Shown here: positions 7,125 to 14,054 of the stretch, in pieces
Position numbering within the stretch: position 1 is the stretch's first letter
Layout: each line of letters begins with the position of its first letter
The notes under the pieces: generated by a model
What the model saw: only the letters and a program-made list of their open reading frames with translations
The model's database searches: none
What the model was told of the DNA's origin: nothing
From: Solirubrobacteraceae bacterium
Lineage (GTDB): Bacteria > Actinomycetota > Thermoleophilia > Solirubrobacterales > Solirubrobacteraceae
DNA: 29,040 nt
Direction: 5' to 3'
NCBI GenBank assembly: GCA_030151725.1
Contig: JASLDD010000120.1
Coordinates: 1 to 29,040 of the forward strand
Position numbers and translations under genes: made by a program

Positions 7125-7936
7125 CAGCCAACCGCCGCAAACAGCGCCAGCTCGCCGGAGAGCTGTTCGTAGAGGCGCCTGCGCAGCTGCGTGTGGATCT
7201 GGGAAACCCTGCTCTCGGAGACCCCCAGGCGGGCGCCGATGTCGCGCAGCGTCCAGTCCTCCACATACAGCAGCACCGCCACCTCACGCTCCTGCTTGCT
7301 GAGGCGCGCAAACGCCTTGCGGAAGCGATCCTTGGCTTCGCCGCGCTCTGCGCTCACCGAGGGGTCGCAATCTTCATCTGAGCTCTCGAGCGTGTCGATC
7401 CGCTCGATCGTTGCGCTCTCATCCGAGCGCACTATGCGATTGAGCGAACCAACCTCCGCGAGCGCGACCTGGTCGAGACGCTCGGTCAGCTCCGTCGGCG
7501 TCATGTCGACCTTCGCCGCAAGCTCCGCGTGGGTGGGCTGACGTTCGTGCGCCGAGAGAAAGCTCTCGCGGGCGTTGGCGATCGCACGTTCGTCGCGCCT
7601 CAACGAGCGCGGCGCCCAGTCGTGACGGCGAAGCTCGTCGAGCACTGCCCCGTGGATTCGCGTCCATGCGTATTGCTCGAGCGTCGCGCCCTTGGCGGGG
7701 TCGTAGCGGTCGATCGAACGGATCAGCGCCTCCAGACCGCAGGAGAGGAAGTCCTCCACGTCGCACTGGGCCGGCACCTCGCGAATCTTGCGGTAGACGA
7801 TGTAGCGCACCATCGGCATGAACATGAAGATCAGCCGATCGCGCAGCTCGCGCTCGCCCGTGCTCCGATACTCCTGCCAGGTTGCCAACACCTCCGCCGC
7901 CGGCGTCCGGACTGCCCGCTTTCCGATTATTTCCAT
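7124..7936 (-). CDS. fliA: RNA polymerase sigma-28 factor (FliA/WhiG type)
   Basis: The 270-residue product has region 2 (DVEDFLSCGLEALIRSIDRYDPAKGATLEQYAWTRIHGAVLDELRR, about 65-110), region 3, and region 4 with a helix-turn-helix (LSKQEREVAVLLYVEDWTLRDIGARLGVSESRVSQIHTQLRRRL near the C-terminus). This is the FliA/WhiG/SigD pattern. It should recognise the TAAAG-N-GCCGAT promoters found in this window. The ATG at 7936 has AGGAG only one base upstream, which is too close, so translation may start elsewhere, for example at the GTG of residue 16. An acidic insert (ESSDEDCD) lies between regions 3 and 4. No anti-sigma factor FlgM gene is visible nearby. Confidence 0.94.
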   Translation of the reverse strand: MEIIGKRAVRTPAAEVLATWQEYRSTGERELRDRLIFMFMPMVRYIVYRKIREVPAQCDVEDFLSCGLEALIRSIDRYDPAKGATLEQYAWTRIHGAVLDELRRHDWAPRSLRRDERAIANARESFLSAHERQPTHAELAAKVDMTPTELTERLDQVALAEVGSLNRIVRSDESATIERIDTLESSDEDCDPSVSAERGEAKDRFRKAFARLSKQEREVAVLLYVEDWTLRDIGARLGVSESRVSQIHTQLRRRLYEQLSGELALFAAVG

Positions 7937-8158
7937 TCTCCTGCTCTGGTATCGAGGGAACTGACAGGGGGATGGCCCGCCTGCTGTGGCACTTTGCTCG
8001 CGTCCGAGCGTGTATTTGCAGCGGTTTAACCGGCACTGGATTCGCGGCCGCGACGATATCCCCTCCCTCGGTCGTAATTGACATGTCGGTACCCCTGGCG
8101 TTTTGGGCCTCCGTCGCGCTCACACATCGCTGCAAGCGGCCGATGACCAGAGCAGGAA
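7937..8158. promoter_or_regulatory. Divergent regulatory region between fliA and the glycosyltransferase
   Basis: These 222 bases hold no convincing gene. An 11-base inverted repeat CGGTT-T-AACCG lies at 8022-8032 and could be a regulator site. A TTGACA hexamer is at 8078-8083 on the plus strand, but no good -10 box follows at 17 bases. GCCGATGA at 8139-8146 matches a sigma-28 -10 box, but the bases 11 positions upstream (TCACACAT) fit the -35 poorly. No clear promoter for fliA was found on the minus strand. Confidence 0.4.
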
Positions 8159-10066
8159 ATGGTCCTCCCCGCCTCAGGCTCAGCGGCCTTGGACAGCCCG
8201 CTCGCAGCAATCGACCTGCCGGGGCGCGCTCGACGGCTGCTCGCCGTCGGCGACCACGAGGGCTACGGCGAGCTGTTCGGGCAACTGCCCGCGATCGCAG
8301 ACCCCCATCGCCGCTATTGGGCGAGTATGCGCCTGCTGGAGCACGGCGTGGCCGCGAGCGTGCGTTGTTCGTCGGTGGCGGGCTCCTCGCAACTGCTGAC
8401 GATCCTCGCCGCTGGCGTCGTCGGCATGCTCGAGCACGAGCCAAGCGAGCCCGCGCTGCTGAGCTGTGCCGGGACCATCTTCGGCGAGCTCCGATGCACG
8501 GACGTTGCCGAAGCGATGCACGACGCAGTCGAGCGTCTTGACCCGCTGCTCGCTTGCGGCGCTGTCCCAGAGGTGCGAGGTCAGGCGCTGGACGCGGGCG
8601 TGTCGCGCCTGGCGGGCGTGTCGCGCCTGGCAGCTCGCGCGCGCGAGCTGGCGGCGAGCGCAAAGCCGGCTCGGGGACTGCGCCTGAGCCTGTGCATGAT
8701 CGTGCGCGACGAGGAGGAGATGCTCCCCCGCTGCCTTGCCTCCGTCGCGGACGGGGTGGACGAGCTGGTGATCGTCGACACGGGCTCCCGCGATAGGACC
8801 GTAGAGATCGCGCGCTCGTATGGGGCCCAGGTGATCGAGCACGAGTGGACGGGGTCCTTCGCCGAGGCGCGCAACGTGTCCTTCGACGCTGCCGACGGCG
8901 ACTGGCTCATGTATCTGGATGCCGACGAGGCGATCGTGGGCGAGGACGCCTCGATCCTGCGTTCGCTGGCCGGGCGCACATGGAGGGAGGCCTTCCACGT
9001 GGCCGAGACCAGCTATACAGGAGAGGTTCAGGGCGAGGGGGCGGTCGCCCACGATGCGCTTCGCATCTTCCGCAACAGACCCGATTACCGCTTCGAGGGG
9101 CGCGTGCACGAGCAGATCGCCCACCGGCTGCCGGCGTTCCTGCCCGAGCGGGTAGAGCCGAGTGGCGTGCGCGTGGAGCACTACGGCTATCTGGGTGACG
9201 TGCGCGCCCGACGCGCGAAGTCCACCCGCAACATCCGCCTGCTGCGTCTGCAACAAGAGGAGGGGCCCGAGAGCGCTTTCCTGCGTTACAACCTCGGCGC
9301 CGAGCACGCCGCTGCCGGGGATGCGCTTAATGCCCTCGACGAGCTACAGCGCTCATGGGAGCTGCTGAAGGGGGCCGCCGACCTGGATCGGCACGAGTTC
9401 GCTCCGGCCCTGATGAGCGCGCTCGTGCGCACCCTAAGGGCCTGTGGGCGTCCGGCCGAGGCCTTTGCCCAGGCGCAGGAGGGCCTCATGCGCTTTCCCG
9501 GCTTCACAGACCTCGTTCTCGAACAGGCGCACGCCAGCCTCGCGCTGGGGCAGAGGGCCATGGCGGCAGAGCTGTTTGAGCAGTGCATCGCGATGGGAGA
9601 CGCTCCGCGGCGCTACGCCCCGGTTATCGGCTGCGGTACCTACACCCCACGGGTCGAGCTCGCCAAGCTCAGATGTGCGGAGGGTGAGCCGGCGAGCGCT
9701 GTGAGCTTGTACGAGGACTGCTTGCGCGAGCATCCCAAGCGCGCGTCGGAGGATCTGCTCGAGCTGCTCGAGACCCTCCTTCGCCTTCAGGACTTCGATG
9801 CCTTCGAGGTGCTGCACGGGCTGCTCGAGCGTGTAGGGCCCCCCGGGCGCGTGCGGCGCGAGCTGCTCGCCGAGATGTACATGCGCTGTGGCTACCTGCC
9901 TGCAGCGGCTGAAGAGTGGATGGCGGTCTGTCGGGAGCGGCCCGACAGGCGTGCGCTGCTCGGCCTGGCACGCGTGGCCGAGGCGCGGGGCATGGCTCGT
10001 GAGGCCGAGGAGTTCGCTGCCGCGGCACGTTCCTTCGAAGGTGTGGATGTGGGCGATCTCGGGTAG
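8159..10066 (+). CDS. GT2-family glycosyltransferase with a TPR-like C-terminal half, possibly flagellin-modifying
   Basis: Residues 176-260 carry the GT-A fold signature: LSLCMIVRDEEEMLPRCL, VIVDTGSRDRT (nucleotide-sugar binding), FAEARN and the metal-binding LDADE. Residues about 350-630 are helical repeats of TPR character (FLRYNLGAEHAAAGDALNAL and similar). Residues 1-170 are helical and unassigned. Such GT2-TPR proteins (SunS-like) glycosylate peptides or proteins, and homologues beside flagellar genes often modify flagellin. It sits between the sigma-28 gene and flaG/fliD, which supports that role, but the acceptor and sugar are unknown. Glu is nearly always GAG, as in the cytosolic genes. 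The start is uncertain: AGGAA lies only about two bases before ATG 8159. Confidence 0.8.
   Translation: MVLPASGSAALDSPLAAIDLPGRARRLLAVGDHEGYGELFGQLPAIADPHRRYWASMRLLEHGVAASVRCSSVAGSSQLLTILAAGVVGMLEHEPSEPALLSCAGTIFGELRCTDVAEAMHDAVERLDPLLACGAVPEVRGQALDAGVSRLAGVSRLAARARELAASAKPARGLRLSLCMIVRDEEEMLPRCLASVADGVDELVIVDTGSRDRTVEIARSYGAQVIEHEWTGSFAEARNVSFDAADGDWLMYLDADEAIVGEDASILRSLAGRTWREAFHVAETSYTGEVQGEGAVAHDALRIFRNRPDYRFEGRVHEQIAHRLPAFLPERVEPSGVRVEHYGYLGDVRARRAKSTRNIRLLRLQQEEGPESAFLRYNLGAEHAAAGDALNALDELQRSWELLKGAADLDRHEFAPALMSALVRTLRACGRPAEAFAQAQEGLMRFPGFTDLVLEQAHASLALGQRAMAAELFEQCIAMGDAPRRYAPVIGCGTYTPRVELAKLRCAEGEPASAVSLYEDCLREHPKRASEDLLELLETLLRLQDFDAFEVLHGLLERVGPPGRVRRELLAEMYMRCGYLPAAAEEWMAVCRERPDRRALLGLARVAEARGMAREAEEFAAAARSFEGVDVGDLG
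8594..8629 (+). repeat. 18-base tandem duplication inside the glycosyltransferase gene
   Basis: An 18-base unit beginning GCGGGCGTGTCG occurs twice in tandem without change, encoding AGVSRL-type repeats in the linker just before the catalytic domain. It keeps the reading frame and is probably a recent slippage event. Confidence 0.7.
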
Positions 10067-10147
10067 CTCCAATAATCAAGCCCCAGGTGCTGACCGGCTT
10101 TCAGGTGACGGCGGCGCCGCAATATGTGTCCCGACGCACGAAATTCT

Positions 10148-10174
10148 TAAAGGTTTATTGGAGGACGCCGATCA
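10148..10174 (+). promoter_or_regulatory. Sigma-28 promoter of the flaG-fliD operon
   Basis: TAAAGGTT - 11 bases - GCCGATCA is a near-perfect match to the E. coli-type FliA consensus (TAAAGTTT-N11-GCCGATAA). The predicted start of transcription is near 10181, about 70 bases before the flaG start. Confidence 0.85.
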
Positions 10175-10251
10175 CCATGAACGAACATGGTCACGCGCGA
10201 GGCGGCCCAGGGACCGGACCGCGTCACACGTTTTCAGGGAGAAAACGCAAT

Positions 10252-10605
10252 ATGAGCTCGCCGATTTTGCCTATATCGGGCCCCTTGGACCCGGCACACC
10301 CTTCCGTCCCCGGCTCCTCCGGGGACGATGACCTCGCGATTTTCTTGTCGGAGCTCGGCGCAAGTGACGGATCGTTCGACATCGACGCGGCTCGCGGCGG
10401 TCCGCCGCCCGAGGTGCTCGAGCAGATGATCGAGGCGCACGTCGTCGGTCAACGTCTGCGCGAGCGGGGCATCCAGCTGCGGTTCTCCACAACCGAGGAT
10501 GGCGCCGCTCCTACGGTCGAGCTGTATGACAGCGAGCGGCTGACCGTCCGGAGGCTGACAGTCGCCGAGGCGATGGAGATCGTCCGCGGCGCCGAAGCGG
10601 AGTAG
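10252..10605 (+). CDS. FlaG-like flagellar protein
   Basis: The 117-residue reading uses ATG 10252, with AGGGAG about 10 bases upstream. Longer in-frame starts at 10087 and 10177 are less likely because they lie upstream of, or only 2 bases behind, the sigma-28 -10 box. The first half is Pro/Ser/Asp-rich and probably disordered. The C-terminal half (VVGQRLRERGIQLRFSTTEDGAAPTVELYDSERLTVRRLTVAEAMEI) resembles the FlaG domain: a strand with LRF, a V-v-D-type strand and a final vR-L...E helix. FlaG affects filament length in several bacteria. It lies 15 bases upstream of fliD, a usual FlaG location. Similarity is weak and the canonical IP motif is replaced by LT, so the call rests partly on context. 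Confidence 0.55.
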   Translation: MSSPILPISGPLDPAHPSVPGSSGDDDLAIFLSELGASDGSFDIDAARGGPPPEVLEQMIEAHVVGQRLRERGIQLRFSTTEDGAAPTVELYDSERLTVRRLTVAEAMEIVRGAEAE

Positions 10606-10620
10606 TGGGCCAGTCCTGCC

Positions 10621-12006
10621 ATGTCGAGCCTTTCCGTCAACTCCACCGGCAGCTCTCCGATCTCCGTCACAGGTCTCGCCTCGGGCCTGGACACGAGCTC
10701 CATCATCCAAGCGCTGCTCGCGGTCGAAAAGGAGCCGATCGAACGCCTGACCGCCCACCAGGAAAAGCTCGTCGCACAGGAGGCCATCTTCCAGGGGATT
10801 CAGAGCGGCCTCCAGCAGCTCGAATTCGCGGTCTCGGACTTCTCGCTCTCCTCGCTGTATGAAACGTCGCAGGCCGTCACCTCCAGCGAACCACTACGGA
10901 TCACCGCCACCACTAGCGCCGGGGCCGGTGTGGGCGGCTATGAGGTGGAAGTCACGCAACTCGCCAACTCTGCGCAGCGCACGTTTACCTTTGCGAGCCC
11001 CGCAGTCGAAGACACGCTCAGCATCGACGGGCACGAATACACGCTCAAGGCCGGCGCGACGGCGAAAGAACTCGCCAACAAGATCAACTCCGACAGCACC
11101 GCTACCGTCTACGCGGCCGTGGTCAACAACGAAACCGTGGTGCTCTCGAGTCGCGCAACCGGTGCGACGGAAGGGGAATTCATCGCTGTCAGCGATCCCG
11201 GCGGGGCGCTCACCGAAAAGGAAGGCACCGCCAAGGAAGGCAAGGACGCCGAATTCACCGTCGACGGCGTCGCCGGCACCTCCACCTCGAACGTCGTCAC
11301 CACTGCGATCGCTGGAGTGACGCTCACGCTCGACGGCCTCACGACCACGGGGCCGGTGACGATCGACGTGCAGCCTCCCGGCCTCAACACGAGCGCTCTC
11401 GAAGCCAAGGTGCAGGAATTCATGAGCCTCTACAACTCCACCGTCGAAACGATCCAGAAGCAGCTCACGACCAAGCCGCCCACTTCGCCCAACACCGCCG
11501 AAGCCACAGGCTCTCTGTTCGGCGATCGCGAACTCACGAGCCTGCTCTACACGATGCGCCGGACCATGTACGAACCGATCGCCGGCCTGGCGGCCGAAAT
11601 GTCGAGCCCCGCGAGCATCGGCATCACCACCGGTGCCGTCACAGGGACCTCTTCGCAATCTTCGCTCGAAGGCAAGCTCACACTCGAATCCTCCAAGTTC
11701 GCGAGCGCCCTCGCCGCCAACCCCGCGGGCGTCAAGACGATGCTGCAGAAGTGGTCGCAGAGCTTGCAGGGCATCGTTCTCCAAGCCGCCGAGCCCGGCG
11801 GGACGGTCGAATCGCGGATCACCGAGGACAGCACCGAAGTGGCCGAGCTGAAACGGCGAATCGCCACGATGAACGAAATGCTGGCCGTGCGACAGAAAGC
11901 GCTCGAGCAGACCTACGCGGAGCTCGAAGGCATCATCTCCAAGAACAGCGCCCAGAGCTCGTGGCTGACCAGTCAGTCTGAACAGTTGAACAAATCCAGC
12001 TTGTAG
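10621..12006 (+). CDS. fliD: FliD (HAP2), filament cap protein
   Basis: The 461-residue protein has the FliD N-terminal domain with ISVTGLASGLDTSSIIQALLAVEKEPIERL, a central Thr/Gly-rich beta region, and a C-terminal domain with YNSTVETIQKQL, FGDREL and a final coiled coil (VAELKRRIATMNEMLAVRQKALEQTYAELE) ending in a hydrophobic helix. FliD caps the growing filament and is needed for flagellin polymerisation. It follows the flaG-like gene and precedes fliS, the usual late-gene order. Its length is normal. By hand count its Glu codons are 31 GAA to 8 GAG, the reverse of fliG. Confidence 0.96.
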   Translation: MSSLSVNSTGSSPISVTGLASGLDTSSIIQALLAVEKEPIERLTAHQEKLVAQEAIFQGIQSGLQQLEFAVSDFSLSSLYETSQAVTSSEPLRITATTSAGAGVGGYEVEVTQLANSAQRTFTFASPAVEDTLSIDGHEYTLKAGATAKELANKINSDSTATVYAAVVNNETVVLSSRATGATEGEFIAVSDPGGALTEKEGTAKEGKDAEFTVDGVAGTSTSNVVTTAIAGVTLTLDGLTTTGPVTIDVQPPGLNTSALEAKVQEFMSLYNSTVETIQKQLTTKPPTSPNTAEATGSLFGDRELTSLLYTMRRTMYEPIAGLAAEMSSPASIGITTGAVTGTSSQSSLEGKLTLESSKFASALAANPAGVKTMLQKWSQSLQGIVLQAAEPGGTVESRITEDSTEVAELKRRIATMNEMLAVRQKALEQTYAELEGIISKNSAQSSWLTSQSEQLNKSSL

Positions 12007-12020
12007 CTGGGTTGCAGTTC

Positions 12021-12047
12021 TCAACTTTTTGCTCACCGCGCCGATCA
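12021..12047 (+). promoter_or_regulatory. Sigma-28 promoter immediately before fliS
   Basis: TCAACTTT - 11 bases - GCCGATCA starts 14 bases after the fliD stop. The -35 box matches the TAAAGTTT consensus at six of eight positions, and the -10 box is identical to the flaG and flgB promoters. Only 9 bases separate the -10 box from the fliS ATG, so the transcript should have almost no leader. Confidence 0.78.
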
Positions 12048-12056
12048 CGTAGGCGG

Positions 12057-12440
12057 ATGAGCAACCTCGCCACATCGCCGCACGCCTACCGCCAAGGAGC
12101 CGTGCTGGCAGCTTCCCGCGAGCAGCTTGTGGTCATGCTCTACGACGGCGCGCGTCGCTTTCTGCGCCAGGGCGCAATCGGGATGCGGGCCGGCGAGGTC
12201 GAGCGCGCGCACAACACGCTGCGCCGGGCCGAGATGATCGTCTCCTACCTCGACGCGACGCTGGACCACGAACAGGGCCAGGTCGCCGAGCGCCTGCACA
12301 CGATCTACGCGTTCTGCCTCGTGCACCTCAATCGCGCTCGCATGGCACAGGACGCAGCCATGGTCGAGGAGGTCAGCGAGCTGTTGGGCGAGCTGCGCGA
12401 CGCCTGGTCACAGGTGGCAGCCGACGCTGCGATGGGATGA
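12057..12440 (+). CDS. fliS: FliS, flagellin export chaperone
   Basis: The 127-residue protein begins MSNLATSPHAYRQGAVLAASREQLVVMLYDGARRFLRQG, matching the FliS hallmark AYxxxxV..AS.E.LV.MLYDGA.rFL. The rest is four helices (LRRAEMIVSYLDATLDHEQGQVAERLHTIYAF). FliS binds the C-terminus of flagellin and prevents early polymerisation. I chose ATG 12057 because it fits the family N-terminus; an in-frame TTG at 12012 lies upstream of the promoter's -35 box. No Shine-Dalgarno site is spaced properly, consistent with a leaderless message. It overlaps the next gene by 4 bases. Confidence 0.95.
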   Translation: MSNLATSPHAYRQGAVLAASREQLVVMLYDGARRFLRQGAIGMRAGEVERAHNTLRRAEMIVSYLDATLDHEQGQVAERLHTIYAFCLVHLNRARMAQDAAMVEEVSELLGELRDAWSQVAADAAMG

Positions 12441-12760
12441 GCGCCCTCGCGCCCTATGAGGCGATGCTCCGGCATGCCGAGCTCGAACTCGAGCTCGCCG
12501 GGAGGGGAGAGGTTGAAGGGTTGCTCGCGCTGGGCGCGCGCTGGGACGAGCTCGTCGCACGCGTGCCATCGCCTCCGCCGTCATCTGCCGCATCGCTGCT
12601 CGAACGAGCGACGCTCATCCACGAGCGCACGCGCATCGAGCTGATCCGCCTGCGTGAGTCCCTGATTGCCGACCTCGCAACATCCAGGCGCGCTCGGCGA
12701 ACGGCCGAGGGCTACGCAGGGCAACTCGCCTCACGGCCGCGCCTGGACCGCAGCGCCTAA
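12437..12760 (+). CDS. fliT: FliT-like flagellar chaperone
   Basis: The 107-residue protein is predicted helical: YEAMLRHAELELELAGRGEVEGLLALGARWDELV, then a Pro-rich turn, then LLERATLIHERTRIELIRLRESLIADLATSRR. Size, charge and helical pattern fit FliT, the chaperone of FliD, but motifs are weak. The position right after fliS, with an ATGA overlap, is the classic fliD-fliS-fliT order. Its stop codon TAA forms part of the -35 box of the flgB promoter. Confidence 0.65.
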   Translation: MSALAPYEAMLRHAELELELAGRGEVEGLLALGARWDELVARVPSPPPSSAASLLERATLIHERTRIELIRLRESLIADLATSRRARRTAEGYAGQLASRPRLDRSA

Positions 12761-12784
12761 AGGTCTGGAGCGATCGGCCGATCA
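12758..12784 (+). promoter_or_regulatory. Sigma-28 promoter of the flgB operon
   Basis: TAAAGGTC - 11 bases - GCCGATCA overlaps the fliT stop codon. It would produce a leader of about 90 bases before flgB (12785-12883), where I see no gene. GGAAAGG, 12 bases before the flgB start, is the best ribosome binding site. Confidence 0.85.
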
Positions 12785-12883
12785 CGGGGGCGGCCTGCGA
12801 TGGCCAAGAGCTAGCTAGCGACCTCATGGAGAGCGTCGGTTTCAGCCCAGGGAGGGCGGAAAGCGGAAAGGCAACTCTTCGAC

Positions 12884-13237
12884 ATGGCTCTCGTGGTGGA
12901 TTCGACCCAGCAGCTGCTCGAGGCTGCCATGCGCGGCTCGTGGGCGCGCCAGACCGCCCTCACCAACAACGTCGCCAACGCCGACACCCCCGGCTACCAG
13001 CGTCTGGACGTCAACTTCGAGTCGACGCTCCAGAGCGCGATGAGCAGCGGCGAATCGCCCGCTCAGATGGAATTCGAACCTGAAGCCCAGCCCCAGGAAG
13101 CAGGTCCCAACGGCAGCGCTGTGAGCATCGATCAGGAATCTGCGCGCCTGGCCGAAAACGGTCTCGACTACAACGCGCTCACGCAGGTCGCCAACGCCCG
13201 CAACGGCATCCTGCGCTCTGCGATCGGGATCCTCTGA
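12884..13237 (+). CDS. flgB: FlgB, proximal rod protein
   Basis: The 117-residue product contains LLEAAMRGSWARQTALTNNVANADTPGYQRLDVNFESTL, the FlgB N-terminal motif with NN.AN.DTPGY, and the C-terminal LAENGLDYNALTQVANARNGILRSAIG. FlgB forms the rod base that docks on the MS ring. It is the first gene of a long flgB-flgC-fliE-fliF-fliG-fliH-fliI operon led by a sigma-28 promoter. Its stop overlaps the flgC ATG by one base. Confidence 0.95.
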   Translation: MALVVDSTQQLLEAAMRGSWARQTALTNNVANADTPGYQRLDVNFESTLQSAMSSGESPAQMEFEPEAQPQEAGPNGSAVSIDQESARLAENGLDYNALTQVANARNGILRSAIGIL

Positions 13238-13686
13238 TGGGGCTCTTCGACGCTATCGCCATCTCCGGCTCAGGGCTGAGCGCCGAGCGCGTTCGCATGG
13301 ACGTCACCGCCGAGAACCTCGCCAACGCCGATACGACCAAAGCGGCCAACGGCCAGCCCTACCAACGTCAAGAGGTCGAGCTCTCCCAGCTCGGGACAGG
13401 CGGCTTCGGCAGCGCCCTCAACGGCGCGCTTGCCCAGGCCGGCAGCACCCAGCCCGCCGGCGGCGTCCAGGTCACGGGGATCGTCGCCGACAACACGCCC
13501 GACCAGCAGGTCTATGACCCGAGCAACCCCGAAGCGAACGCTCAGGGCTACGTGAAGATGCCCAATGTCAGCACCGTCACCGAAATGACCGATCTGATCT
13601 CCGAGCAGCAGTCCTACCAGTCGGACGTCACCGCCATGCAGACGGCCAAGTCGATGTTCAACTCGACCCTCACGCTGCTCAAATGA
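13237..13686 (+). CDS. flgC: FlgC, proximal rod protein
   Basis: The 149-residue protein starts MGLFDAIAISGSGLSAERVRMDVTAENLANADTTKAANG, the FlgC motif (ISGSGL.A.R.rmdv.AeNlAN..T). It continues with PYQRQEVEL and ends VKMPNVSTVTEMTDLISEQQSYQSDVTAMQTAKSMFNSTLTLL, the family's C-terminal helix. FlgC pairs with FlgB in the proximal rod. It overlaps flgB by one base and fliE by four. Confidence 0.96.
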   Translation: MGLFDAIAISGSGLSAERVRMDVTAENLANADTTKAANGQPYQRQEVELSQLGTGGFGSALNGALAQAGSTQPAGGVQVTGIVADNTPDQQVYDPSNPEANAQGYVKMPNVSTVTEMTDLISEQQSYQSDVTAMQTAKSMFNSTLTLLK

Positions 13687-14051
13687 TCGTTCCCCCGGTC
13701 GGTGCGGTCACCGGCGGGCTCTCGCTGGGCGGGACCGAAGCGCTCACACAGTCCACCACCGCAGTCGCTCCTGCCGGCGAAGTCACCACTGCTCCTGCAA
13801 GCGAAACCGGTGCTGTTCAGGGCGGGGAATCCGAAGGGTTCGGCGGCGCCCTTGGCGAAGCCATCTTCGCCCTTGAGAAGAGCCAGCAGAGCGCCGACAG
13901 CGCCTCGCAGGCCCTGGCCACGGGCACGGCCAAAGATCCAGAGAGTGCCATCGTGACCGTCGAGGACGCGCAGATGGGCATGGAGCTCGCAGCCCAGCTC
14001 CGCAGCAAGGCGACCGAAGCGGCCCAAACCATCTTCCAGACGCAGGTCTGA
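13683..14051 (+). CDS. fliE: FliE, MS ring-rod junction protein
   Basis: The 122-residue product has a variable Thr/Ala-rich N-terminal half, then FGGALGEAIFALEKSQQSADSASQALATG and a C-terminal VTVEDAQMGMELAAQLRSKATEAAQTIFQTQV, matching FliE's helical pattern (vm.A..Am.L...vR.K...aYqeImrMqv). FliE links FliF to the rod and is the first exported substrate. Its ATG overlaps the flgC stop (ATGA), and fliF begins 3 bases later. Confidence 0.92.
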   Translation: MIVPPVGAVTGGLSLGGTEALTQSTTAVAPAGEVTTAPASETGAVQGGESEGFGGALGEAIFALEKSQQSADSASQALATGTAKDPESAIVTVEDAQMGMELAAQLRSKATEAAQTIFQTQV

Positions 14052-14054
14052 TCG

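Noticed and set aside
7419..8663. A 414-residue minus-strand frame including MSITTEGGDIVAAANPVPVKP in the fliA upstream region
   Set aside because: Out of frame with fliA and overlapping both fliA and the glycosyltransferase; no ribosome binding site or motif supports it.
10894..12075. A 393-residue minus-strand open frame across fliD and the fliS start
   Set aside because: Opposite strongly supported fliD; composition is typical of an antisense shadow.
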